This document shows, in pieces, positions 7,356-13,752 of a DNA stretch of 14,172 nucleotides. The DNA is from an uncultured Candidatus Saccharibacteria bacterium (GTDB lineage Bacteria; Patescibacteria; Saccharimonadia; Saccharimonadales; JAEWBQ01): NCBI GenBank assembly GCA_946885745.1, contig CAMPGV010000022.1, forward strand, positions 1 to 14,172, written 5' to 3'. The translations under genes and the position numbers were made by a program. The notes under the pieces were generated by a model that saw nothing but the letters and a program-made list of their open reading frames with translations, was not told the DNA's origin and did not search any database. The stretch's first letter is position 1. Every line of letters begins with the position of its first letter.

Positions 7356-8348
7356 TTAGAGTGTAGGGGCTGGCGCCAAGCTACTGTCAATACTGCGGTT
7401 AAGAGCCTGGGTTTGCGTTGCAATTGTCGCCAGCTGATCTCTTAATTGGTTGTACTCTGAGATCATATTATTAATCGACTGGCGATCCGCCGCTAAATCT
7501 TCTGAGCGAGCTGCAAGGCCGCTCCGCTCGGCATTAAATTCAGCCTGTGTTTCAAATTCCCCCTGCGTTGCACGACGGTTGAACGTATTAATATCACGAT
7601 TTAATTGCTGGGACGCCACATTATAAGCTTCTGACGCCTGCTCGATAGAAGTCGCTAGCACGTCCAGACGCCTTGAAAGCTCGTCGCCCTGCGTCTTTAA
7701 GCGCTCAAATACACTTGAGTAGGTGGCATGAAGCCTCACTACGGCCGCTCTGTCAGCAAAATACTTCTTATAGTAAGTCTCGAGCTGCGGGTCAATTGTG
7801 GCAACTTCAGTTGCAATGATAGAGTGAAGCTCGTTATTGCGCTCGCCTGGCTCGACCTTGGCATAGTAAGCCATCCTGTCAGTAAATGCGTCATCGGCCG
7901 CCAACTTTTGATACTCACTTTCTAATAGCCCGTCCACCCTTGCACGCTCCGACTCCGAGAGGCGTTCGTACACCGCATGCAACATCTCGTGAGCAGCGGT
8001 TACATCCTTAATGCCATCGAGTTGAATATCAGTAACATTAAAGATATATATTAAGCGATTTGTGTAGCACCCAAGTACCGCCGTTCCCTCTTCGTTATTA
8101 CCACATGTGCCTCTAAAGTCTGTGGCCGCCTGTAGCACCGGTCGACTAGCATAGAATGCTTGGCGGCCATCGTCGGTCATGGCCGTTCGGTCGGCAAGAG
8201 CTACGATTTCAGCAGGAGGTTCATACTGCCACAGGGCGACTTGATCAAGAACCCACTGACGATTCAAGATCAAAAACAATGCTGCCGAAATCGACACAAC
8301 TAATATAACTACACTGGCAAGATGTTGCCCTAAGCTAGACCGACTCAT
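7356..8348 (-). CDS. Unrecognised membrane-anchored protein with HExxH motif and C-terminal coiled coil (putative zinc metallopeptidase)
   Basis: No named family is recognised for this 330-residue protein. An N-terminal membrane helix (about 11-29) with a positive lead-in suggests the rest lies outside the membrane. Residues 115-130 read DVTAAHEMLHAVYERL, containing HEMLH (His120, Glu121, His124), the zinc-binding and catalytic signature of many metallopeptidases. A third ligand could be a glutamate in NELHSIIATE (Glu173 or Glu181), as in gluzincins. Cys82 and Cys94 could form a disulfide before the active site. Residues about 200-325 are rich in Leu, Gln, Arg and Glu with heptad-like spacing and look like a long coiled coil. 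Its ATG overlaps the clpC end by 14 bases with no ribosome-binding site, implying translational coupling to clpC. Peptidase activity is inferred from the motif only; a structural protein with a chance motif is the alternative. Confidence 0.8.
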   Translation of the reverse strand: MSRSSLGQHLASVVILVVSISAALFLILNRQWVLDQVALWQYEPPAEIVALADRTAMTDDGRQAFYASRPVLQAATDFRGTCGNNEEGTAVLGCYTNRLIYIFNVTDIQLDGIKDVTAAHEMLHAVYERLSESERARVDGLLESEYQKLAADDAFTDRMAYYAKVEPGERNNELHSIIATEVATIDPQLETYYKKYFADRAAVVRLHATYSSVFERLKTQGDELSRRLDVLATSIEQASEAYNVASQQLNRDINTFNRRATQGEFETQAEFNAERSGLAARSEDLAADRQSINNMISEYNQLRDQLATIATQTQALNRSIDSSLAPAPTL

Positions 8349-10824
8349 GATGAAGTTCGATAAAAATCGTGCCTTTCTTTGCGCTCACCTCTAGGACGCT
8401 ACCTTTTTCGTATTCACCCGATAGTACACCATCGGCAATCTTATGTTCAAGCTCATCCTGAATTGCACGACGCAGAGGGCGGGCACCGTACTTCTCGTCG
8501 TATCCCATCGTAATCAGATACTTCTTAGCGGTTGGCTTAATGACAAGGTGAATACCTTTGCGGTCAAGTCGCCCCTGTAGCTCACTGATGAGATTGTCGA
8601 AGATCTTACTCACCTCCCTGCGAGTCAATGCATGGAAGGTTACAATGGCATCAAATCGATTGATGAGCTCGGGGCGCATTCGCTTTTCAAGCGCCTCACG
8701 TGCAGCAGAAGCATTCTCTTCATGCACTTCCTTGAGCTCGCGCTCATGCGCCTTAGTAGTAGCATGGAAGCCAAGACTTGATTCTTTCATCATACGGTCC
8801 GCGCCCAGGTTACTCGTAAGTATGATAATCGTATTTGTAAAATCAACTGCGCGACCTTTTGCGTCAGTTAAGCGACCATCCTCGAGGATTTGAAGCATTA
8901 AGTGAAATACCTCCGGATGTGCTTTTTCGATCTCATCAAACAGAACGACACTATATGGCTGGCGACGAATTTTATCCGTCAACTGACCGCCATCTTCATA
9001 CCCCACGTAACCTGCCGGCGCACCTACGAGACGACTTGCTGTATGCCGCTCTCCAAACTCACTCATATCGATCTTAATCAGTGCATCGTCACTGCCAAAA
9101 ACTTCACGGGCAAGTACCTTTGCAAGCTCCGTCTTACCAACGCCAGTCGGACCCATAAACACAAAAGAGCCAATTGGGCGCTTCTGACTAGCAACACCGC
9201 TACGGCTTCGACGAATTGCTCGCGACACTCGTTCTACTGCCTCTTCTTGCCCAATAATAAACTTCCCGAGATGCTTCTCAAGATTACGTAACAACCGAGC
9301 TTCCGACTTTTGGACACGCTTTACCGGAATACCAGTCATGACCGAAATAGCATGCGCCACATCGTCGTCAGTCAGCGTCACAGGCGTCTTAGCCTCGTGC
9401 TGCTCTTGAGTCTCCTCGATTTTTGCCGTGAGCTGACTAATCCGCGTTTTATAAAGTGCAGCTCGCTCATACTCTTCCGCTGCAACCGCTTCTTCCATCT
9501 TTTCATTAAGATTCTTCAGTTGACGCTTGAAATCACGCAGTCGACTTGGCTTGTGACCAAGTTTTACACGCACACGAGCGGCGGCTTCATCAATAACGTC
9601 AATCGCCTTGTCAGGCATAAAGCGCTCCGAAACATAGCGATCTGCCATATATACCGCATCTTCAATAACTTCGTCGCTAACTTTTACCGCATGATGTTTT
9701 TCGTAGTACGACCGTAAGCCCTTAAGAATAGCTATCGTATCCTTGATATTCGGCTCCGGTACGACAATTGTCTGGAAACGACGCTCCAATGCGCTGTCCT
9801 TTTCAATGTGCTTGCGGTATTCATCAAGCGTAGTAGCTCCAATCAGATGAAGCTCACCACGTGCAAGCGCCGGCTTAAGCATATTAGCCGCATCAAGCGC
9901 ACCCTCGGCAGCCCCGGCACCCACGAGTAAATGAAGTTCGTCGATAAATAAAATAATATTACGCTGCGACTTTAGCTCGCCCATTACCTTCTTTAATCGC
10001 TCTTCGAACTCACCGCGATACTTCGTGCCAGCAATCATAGCTGCAAGATCCAGCTGAATAACACGCTTATCGAGTAAATGATCGGGGACATCCTCACGTG
10101 CAATCCGCTGAGCAAGACCTTCGACAATAGCCGTCTTACCAACACCAGGCTCACCAATTAAGACTGGGTTATTTTTAGTACGGCGACTAAGAATCGTCAC
10201 CATCCGCTCCTCTTGAGCATCACGGCCTATTACCGGATCAAGCTCTCCATTGCGTGCTTTCGCGGTTAAATCGGTACCGAAGGTATCAAGAGCACCACCG
10301 CGACCACTGCCGCGACGAGTCTGCTGTGCAGACTGTGCGTCAGAAGCCTCATTTTCATGAAAAGCATTATGTTGGCGATCAAAAAATTCTTCAAGCTCAC
10401 TTGTAAGATTAATGACATCAACATTCATGTCGCGCAGCAGTACGGTCGCACGAGCATTCTTTTGACTAAGAATACTGTAGAGAATGTGCTCTGTCCCCAA
10501 AAAGTCTTGGTGAAATTCCTGGGCAATCTCCCAGCTCATTTTGAGGGTCAGCTTCGCGGTTTCAGAAAGACCTTTTGCGCCCGTACTCACCACCAAAGTA
10601 CGAGGAGTAAGATTCAAAGCAAGCTCGGCACGATCCAATGTCACGCCTGCATCTGCCAGCACCTTTGCGCCAACCGATGAACCCTGAGCAAGAACACCAA
10701 GCAGGAGATGTTCGGTGCCAATATAGGCACTTCCGTAACTGCGCGCAATAGCATCTGCATGCTGCAAACTAGTCCGCGCATTGTCGGTCAGATGAGATAG
10801 GAATTCTGCGAAATCATCCATCAT
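8335..10824 (-). CDS. clpC: ATP-dependent Clp protease ATP-binding subunit ClpC
   Basis: Hsp100 unfoldase that feeds damaged or tagged proteins to ClpP in the cytoplasm. With the start at 10824 it has 829 residues, the ClpC length. Order: Clp-N repeat domain (about 5-145), AAA1 with Walker A GEPGVGKT (224-231) and Walker B LFIDE, a UVR/M-domain (about 430-467, with [13 protein letters not shown]), then AAA2 with Walker A GPTGVGKT (558-565) and LFDE ending at 631. LGF at 684-686 matches the ClpP-docking loop, so a protease partner is expected. The frame extends upstream to an ATG at 10863; the later ATG pair (10824 and 10821) is preferred because it matches where ClpC homologues begin. A GGAGG lies 15 bases before it, longer than ideal, so the start is uncertain. 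Transcription comes from a CIRCE-controlled promoter. Confidence 0.97.
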   Translation of the reverse strand: MMDDFAEFLSHLTDNARTSLQHADAIARSYGSAYIGTEHLLLGVLAQGSSVGAKVLADAGVTLDRAELALNLTPRTLVVSTGAKGLSETAKLTLKMSWEIAQEFHQDFLGTEHILYSILSQKNARATVLLRDMNVDVINLTSELEEFFDRQHNAFHENEASDAQSAQQTRRGSGRGGALDTFGTDLTAKARNGELDPVIGRDAQEERMVTILSRRTKNNPVLIGEPGVGKTAIVEGLAQRIAREDVPDHLLDKRVIQLDLAAMIAGTKYRGEFEERLKKVMGELKSQRNIILFIDELHLLVGAGAAEGALDAANMLKPALARGELHLIGATTLDEYRKHIEKDSALERRFQTIVVPEPNIKDTIAILKGLRSYYEKHHAVKVSDEVIEDAVYMADRYVSERFMPDKAIDVIDEAAARVRVKLGHKPSRLRDFKRQLKNLNEKMEEAVAAEEYERAALYKTRISQLTAKIEETQEQHEAKTPVTLTDDDVAHAISVMTGIPVKRVQKSEARLLRNLEKHLGKFIIGQEEAVERVSRAIRRSRSGVASQKRPIGSFVFMGPTGVGKTELAKVLAREVFGSDDALIKIDMSEFGERHTASRLVGAPAGYVGYEDGGQLTDKIRRQPYSVVLFDEIEKAHPEVFHLMLQILEDGRLTDAKGRAVDFTNTIIILTSNLGADRMMKESSLGFHATTKAHERELKEVHEENASAAREALEKRMRPELINRFDAIVTFHALTRREVSKIFDNLISELQGRLDRKGIHLVIKPTAKKYLITMGYDEKYGARPLRRAIQDELEHKIADGVLSGEYEKGSVLEVSAKKGTIFIELHHESV

Positions 10825-10894
10825 AATTCTATTATCTAGCCTCCGTAGTCTAGGCGCAAGCATTTTATCTAGATTGCCTGCGGTAGCTACTTTT

Positions 10895-10924
10895 AGTATA
10901 CAAAATAATTAGCACTCCGGTCAA
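10895..10924 (-). promoter_or_regulatory. clpC promoter (-35 TTGACC, -10 TATACT)
   Basis: On the minus strand TTGACC (10924-10919) and TATACT (10900-10895) are separated by 18 bases, a good vegetative sigma promoter. Predicted start is about 10888, leaving about 63 bases before the preferred clpC start. The -35 sits in the centre of the CIRCE operator and one operator arm fills much of the spacer, so a bound repressor would block polymerase directly. It is the only promoter in the window with a near-consensus -35. Confidence 0.8.
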
Positions 10925-10935
10925 TAGAGTGCTAA
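10909..10935. promoter_or_regulatory. CIRCE operator (HrcA-binding site) of clpC
   Basis: The sequence is TTAGCACTC, nine bases, then GAGTGCTAA: an exact match to the CIRCE consensus with its N9 spacer. CIRCE is bound by the heat-shock repressor HrcA, which normally controls groESL and dnaK operons and in some lineages clp genes. The symmetry extends to 13-base arms (10905-10917 and 10927-10939). It overlaps the clpC promoter. hrcA itself is not in the window. Confidence 0.95.
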
Positions 10936-10953
10936 TTATATCTATTTTTTCAC

Positions 10954-10972
10954 ATCTCCTGGATTAGGAGAT
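10954..10972. other. Hairpin after nusA, lacking a U-tract
   Basis: ATCTCCT (10954-10960) and AGGAGAT (10966-10972) form a 7-base-pair stem with a 5-base loop, 10 bases past the nusA stop. On the nusA strand it is followed by A-rich, not T-rich, sequence, so it is not a classical intrinsic terminator. It may be a 3'-end protecting or pausing structure. Confidence 0.45.
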
Positions 10973-10982
10973 AGTGCAGTAA

Positions 10983-12104
10983 CTACCCTTCGGTTGATTC
11001 TTCAATCGCCCCGAAGAGACTGTCTTCGATGTTTTTCTTTGGCTTTGACTCAGTCTTTACTGGAGCCGCTGTCTCAATATCCAACTCATAACCAGTCAAA
11101 CGACTCGCGAGACGAACATTCTGACCACCACGACCAATTGCGATCGACTGCTGATCTTCAGACACAAACACCTTTGCGCGCTTCGCCTCTTCGTCGATCT
11201 CAACCTTTACTACTTCCGCAGGACTGAGAGCATTACGAATAAACTGCTCGCTACTTTCAGCAAACGGCACGATGTCAATCTTCTCCTGATCACCAATTTC
11301 GTTCATGACCGCCTGAACACGAGTACCGTGACCGCCGACAAATGTACCGACCGGATCAACACCAGGTACAGTACTGTTCACGGCGAGCTTAGTGCGACGA
11401 CCGGCTTCACGAGCAATCGCCTTGATTTCTACGGCACCAGTTTCCATCTCTGGCACTTCCTGACGGAATAGATAGTCGACAAAGGCTTCGTTACCACGGC
11501 TCAAGATGAGCTGCGGACCACGATTGTCACGCTCAATATCCTTAATGAATACTTTGATGCGTGAACCGATGCTATAAAATTCACCCTGAATTTGCTCACT
11601 CTGCGGCAAAATACCAGTTGCCTTGCCAAGCTCAACACGCACTACACGCGGCTCAACTCGCTGAACTGTACCGGTAACGATAGTACCGATTTTGTCTTCA
11701 TATTCCTCGAGAACTACTTCGCGTTCAGCTTCGCGTAGGCGTTGCAAAACAACCTGTTTGGCAGTCTGAGCGGCAACACGTCCAAAGCTAACGACTTCAA
11801 ATTTCTCTTCGATGACATCGCCAACTTCGGCGTCAGCCTTTACCTTGCGGGCGTCTTCGAGACTAATCTCAACAGCGTCCGAACCCACCTCTTCTACAAC
11901 TTCACGTGCAACGTACACATTGGCGGTACCGTCATTGACGTTCAATTCTGAGCGAACCTCTTGATCACGCTCACCATTATCGCGACGCCATGCAGCAGCG
12001 ATAGCCTGCTCAATCACCGAGAGGACTGTTTCCTCTGGGAGGTTTTTTTCTTCGGCAATCGTGCGGACTGCGAGGGTAAGTTGCTTAATATTAATATCTT
12101 CCAT
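10983..12104 (-). CDS. nusA: Transcription termination/antitermination factor NusA
   Basis: NusA binds RNA polymerase and nascent RNA, and modulates pausing, intrinsic termination and antitermination. The 373 residues match short bacterial NusA proteins that lack the C-terminal acidic repeats. Order: RNA polymerase-binding N-terminal domain (1-125, including EETVLSVIEQAIAAAWRRD), S1 domain (about 137-203), KH1 (about 205-280, PVGTFVGGHGTRVQAV) and KH2 (about 285-345, SIAIGRGGQNVRLA). The KH1 GxxG loop reads GGHG where many homologues have GMRG. The final 25 or so residues are a polar tail. AAGGAAG lies just before the ATG. The usual neighbours rimP and infB are absent; nusA lies between chaB and clpC. 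Its leader contains a terminator-like hairpin. Confidence 0.97.
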   Translation of the reverse strand: MEDINIKQLTLAVRTIAEEKNLPEETVLSVIEQAIAAAWRRDNGERDQEVRSELNVNDGTANVYVAREVVEEVGSDAVEISLEDARKVKADAEVGDVIEEKFEVVSFGRVAAQTAKQVVLQRLREAEREVVLEEYEDKIGTIVTGTVQRVEPRVVRVELGKATGILPQSEQIQGEFYSIGSRIKVFIKDIERDNRGPQLILSRGNEAFVDYLFRQEVPEMETGAVEIKAIAREAGRRTKLAVNSTVPGVDPVGTFVGGHGTRVQAVMNEIGDQEKIDIVPFAESSEQFIRNALSPAEVVKVEIDEEAKRAKVFVSEDQQSIAIGRGGQNVRLASRLTGYELDIETAAPVKTESKPKKNIEDSLFGAIEESTEG

Positions 12105-12124
12105 AAAACTTCCTTTCTTCTATG

Positions 12125-12147
12125 AAAAAATCCGACCTGCCGGCCGG
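12125..12147 (-). terminator. GC-rich hairpin plus T-tract in the nusA leader (attenuator, or chaB operon terminator)
   Basis: On the minus strand CCGGCC, loop GGCA and GGTCGG form a 6-base-pair stem with one G-U pair (12147-12132), followed by A and six Ts (12130-12125). This is a compact intrinsic terminator ending about 20 bases before the nusA ATG. It is downstream of the predicted nusA promoter, so it would act in the nusA leader; it could equally terminate readthrough from the chaB genes. The stem is short but almost all G/C. Confidence 0.6.
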
Positions 12148-12161
12148 AATGTACTATCAAC

Positions 12162-12190
12162 AATATATCACCCTGCCTGAGCCTTGGCAA
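12162..12190 (-). promoter_or_regulatory. Promoter of nusA (-35 TTGCCA, extended -10 TGATATATT)
   Basis: Minus-strand TTGCCA (12190-12185) is followed after exactly 17 bases by TATATT (12167-12162), preceded by TGA in the extended -10 position. Predicted start is near 12155, giving a leader of about 50 bases that includes the terminator-like hairpin at 12147-12125 and the ribosome-binding site. It lies 30 bases past the chaB stop. Confidence 0.65.
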
Positions 12191-12219
12191 GTAACTTACC
12201 CGATTTAGCAGCAGCTACC

Positions 12220-12447
12220 CTAACGAGCGTGCCATTTACCGTCATCGCCTTTTTCGTAGGACTTTTTTACCGCATTCCAGGCGATTTTGTGTGCTGTTTC
12301 TTCGCGATCAGTATTTCCCCGACGCACCGCCGGACTTCTGTAGTGCGCGTAAGCACCATTGAAGGCCGACATATATATTTCTTGCGCATGACGAGGTAAT
12401 ACATGACGTGGACCATCCGGTAGTTCGTTAACTGAATTATAAGGCAT
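12220..12447 (-). CDS. ChaB family protein
   Basis: A 75-residue protein matching the ChaB domain along its whole length. The first half has MPYNSVNELPD and LPRHAQEIYMSAFN (about 17-30); the second half has REETAHKIAWNAVKKSYEKG followed by DDGKW (48-72). ChaB was first named as a regulator of the ChaA cation antiporter in Escherichia coli, but many ChaB proteins are encoded without chaA and their role is unknown; no chaA is visible here. The start is supported by AAGGGGG a few bases upstream. It follows the coiled-coil gene by 21 bases and is probably co-transcribed. The domain call is strong; the symbol is withheld because function is unproven. Confidence 0.9.
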   Translation of the reverse strand: MPYNSVNELPDGPRHVLPRHAQEIYMSAFNGAYAHYRSPAVRRGNTDREETAHKIAWNAVKKSYEKGDDGKWHAR

Positions 12448-12468
12448 AGCAACCCCCTTGAATTCAAT

Positions 12469-12795
12469 TTATCCGAGCAAGCGTCGGCGCTCTTTCTCAA
12501 GATCGTCGATCTCATGCTCTAGCTCTTTCTTAAGTTGCTTCTCACGATGTTCGATAGCCACAGCGGCGGCTACGGCAGCAGCTGCAGTCGCATCAAGCTG
12601 CTCGGCCTGCTGCTCAAGACGATCCGCTTCCTCAATAAGTGCTTCGATTTCCCGCTCTTCGGCCACAGCCTTATCGTCAAGTCCAATAGCATGATGGCCC
12701 GAAGCGTCTTGCTTCTTGCGGTCTGCCAGCTGACGCCTCCTGGTTGCCTCGGCCCGTTTCTTATCAACCTCACGGCGAAGAGTTTTTGCATCCAT
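12469..12795 (-). CDS. Small soluble coiled-coil protein, function unknown
   Basis: No family is recognised in this 108-residue, highly charged protein. Two helical stretches are evident: 1-31, rich in Lys/Arg, and about 42-106, rich in Glu, Leu and Arg with heptad-like spacing (EREIEALIEEADRLEQQAEQL) and an Ala/Val-only patch near 69-80. A Gly/His/Asp segment (32-41) may be a hinge. There is no signal peptide or membrane helix. An AAAGGAGGA site six to seven bases before the ATG makes this a well-translated real gene. It heads a two-gene unit with the ChaB gene. A weak TATAGG lies about 25 bases upstream, but no promoter can be called with confidence. Confidence 0.82.
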   Translation of the reverse strand: MDAKTLRREVDKKRAEATRRRQLADRKKQDASGHHAIGLDDKAVAEEREIEALIEEADRLEQQAEQLDATAAAAVAAAVAIEHREKQLKKELEHEIDDLEKERRRLLG

Positions 12796-12835
12796 TAATC
12801 GTCCTCCTTTCTATTTCATTTTACTCCTATAGTGA

Positions 12836-12864
12836 TTTCAATGCGAATTTGACTACTGTACAAT
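12836..12864 (+). promoter_or_regulatory. Candidate promoter of the FKBP gene, placing +1 on the ATG
   Basis: TACAAT (12859-12864) lies exactly six bases before the ATG at 12871, so initiation at the normal distance would start the mRNA with AUG. A weak TTTCAA (12836-12841) stands 17 bases upstream. The bases before the ATG (ttaaagt) contain no Shine-Dalgarno sequence. It lies in the divergent gap shared with the coiled-coil gene. Confidence 0.5.
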
Positions 12865-12870
12865 TAAAGT

Positions 12871-13248
12871 ATGACAACACAACTTGAAGGCACACAACTT
12901 GCAAATTTTACACCTGTTCCTAAAGTAGAGCAGTTGCAAATCATAGATATCACCGAAGGAAGTGGCGATCCTGTCCCAGAAGGAGCAACGATTACCGCAC
13001 ACTACACTGGCGCTCGCTGTAAAGATGGGGTTATTTTTCAAAGCTCACATGATTTTGGCGATCCTGTCACCTTTGGTCTCTCACAGGTTATTGAAGGCTG
13101 GCAGCAAGGTGTTCCAGGTATGAAGCCGGGCGGAGTACGTCGTATCGTCATTCCATCACAACTTGCCTATGGTTCGGTACGAGCAGCTGCCAATATCCCA
13201 CCGAACTCAGATCTCGTCTTTGATATCGAACTTGTTTCGGTAGCCTAA
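12871..13248 (+). CDS. FKBP-type peptidyl-prolyl cis-trans isomerase
   Basis: Single-domain FKBP of 125 residues, cytoplasmic (no signal peptide), expected to speed prolyl bond isomerisation during folding. Core motifs run in order: AHYTGARCKDGVIFQSS (43-59), VIEGWQQGVPGMKPGG (73-88), IPSQLAYG (94-101) and IPPNSDLVFDIELVSV (109-124). By alignment to human FKBP12, Tyr45, Phe56, Val73, Ile74, Trp77, Tyr100 and Phe117 keep the binding pocket, while the usual Asp37 is Gln57 and Phe46 is Val66. The first 20 residues are an extra N-terminal strand or extension. The ATG has no ribosome-binding site and a -10 hexamer six bases upstream, suggesting leaderless expression. It converges with the DoxX-like gene, with 9 bases between them. 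Confidence 0.95.
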   Translation: MTTQLEGTQLANFTPVPKVEQLQIIDITEGSGDPVPEGATITAHYTGARCKDGVIFQSSHDFGDPVTFGLSQVIEGWQQGVPGMKPGGVRRIVIPSQLAYGSVRAAANIPPNSDLVFDIELVSVA

Positions 13249-13257
13249 ATTATCCAC

Positions 13258-13722
13258 TTACGACCCGTTAGTACTCCGCCTCAGTGGCGGAGTACTTGCT
13301 ACTAAGCCAATTGCAATAGCAACAAGAGCTATATTCTTGACGATATATTGTCCTTCGAGATTAGGAACGAAGGGTGCTGTCCATACATAGCCCGGCACCA
13401 AAATGAGCGGCGAACATACAACAATCAAATGAACGAAAAGAAGCGGAATTACCACCCTTGTTGCGCGAGGTATAAGAAATAACACGCCTATCAAACACTC
13501 GATAACCGCTAGCCCCATAAACGCAACGTGGAACCAATCGTTTCCGATCGTCTGCGCGGTTAGTGCTTCCGCAAGCGGTGTTGCAGGGCTAAGCCCGACC
13601 AGCTTAAGAAAGCCGAAATAAAAGAAAATTAAGAAGAAAGCAAAGCGCGCTATAGGCATAAATGATCGCCGCGCCCACGCTATCACATGAAGATCAAGTG
13701 TATGTAGTTTTGTCATAACCAT
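13258..13722 (-). CDS. DoxX-like four-helix membrane protein
   Basis: Integral membrane protein of 154 residues with four predicted helices at about 22-43, 63-84, 89-109 and 125-143. The pattern (ARFAFFLIFFYFGFLKLVG early, then EGQYIVKNIALVAIAIGL late) matches the DoxX/DUF417-like superfamily, a broad group of small membrane proteins of mostly unknown function; some are linked to redox or quinone chemistry. An ATG at 13716 (third codon) is an alternative start. No Shine-Dalgarno sequence is seen; GATAAT lies about 11 bases before the ATG and could drive a very short leader. The last codons contain a strong inverted repeat shared with the convergent FKBP gene. The family call is moderate. Confidence 0.85.
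   Translation of the reverse strand: MVMTKLHTLDLHVIAWARRSFMPIARFAFFLIFFYFGFLKLVGLSPATPLAEALTAQTIGNDWFHVAFMGLAVIECLIGVLFLIPRATRVVIPLLFVHLIVVCSPLILVPGYVWTAPFVPNLEGQYIVKNIALVAIAIGLVASTPPLRRSTNGS
13270..13296. terminator. Perfect 11-bp hairpin between convergent FKBP and DoxX-like genes
   Basis: AGTACTCCGCC (13270-13280) and GGCGGAGTACT (13286-13296) pair perfectly around a TCAGT loop. It starts 21 bases past the FKBP stop and lies inside the last codons of the DoxX-like gene. Neither side has a T-run, so it is terminator-like in position but not a canonical intrinsic terminator. Confidence 0.5.
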
Positions 13723-13752
13723 AAGTGTAGTCTATTATCAGCCGCATGAACA

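Noticed and set aside
8558..9717. Several plus-strand open frames opposite clpC
   Set aside because: Antisense to well-conserved ClpC coding sequence, no recognisable domains or translation signals.
10822..10863. Upstream ATG at 10863 as the clpC start
   Set aside because: The extra 13 residues are basic and do not resemble ClpC N-termini, which start near the ATG pair at 10824/10821. Not excluded, since neither start has an ideal ribosome-binding site.
10941..10972. T-rich run next to the 10954-10972 hairpin read as a terminator
   Set aside because: The T-run is on the plus strand upstream of the hairpin; for the nusA transcript the run is A-rich, so it does not form an intrinsic terminator.
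12184..12399. Plus-strand frame with a hydrophobic stretch opposite the ChaB-family gene
   Set aside because: The minus-strand ChaB match explains the region; the hydrophobic stretch follows from the antisense codons.
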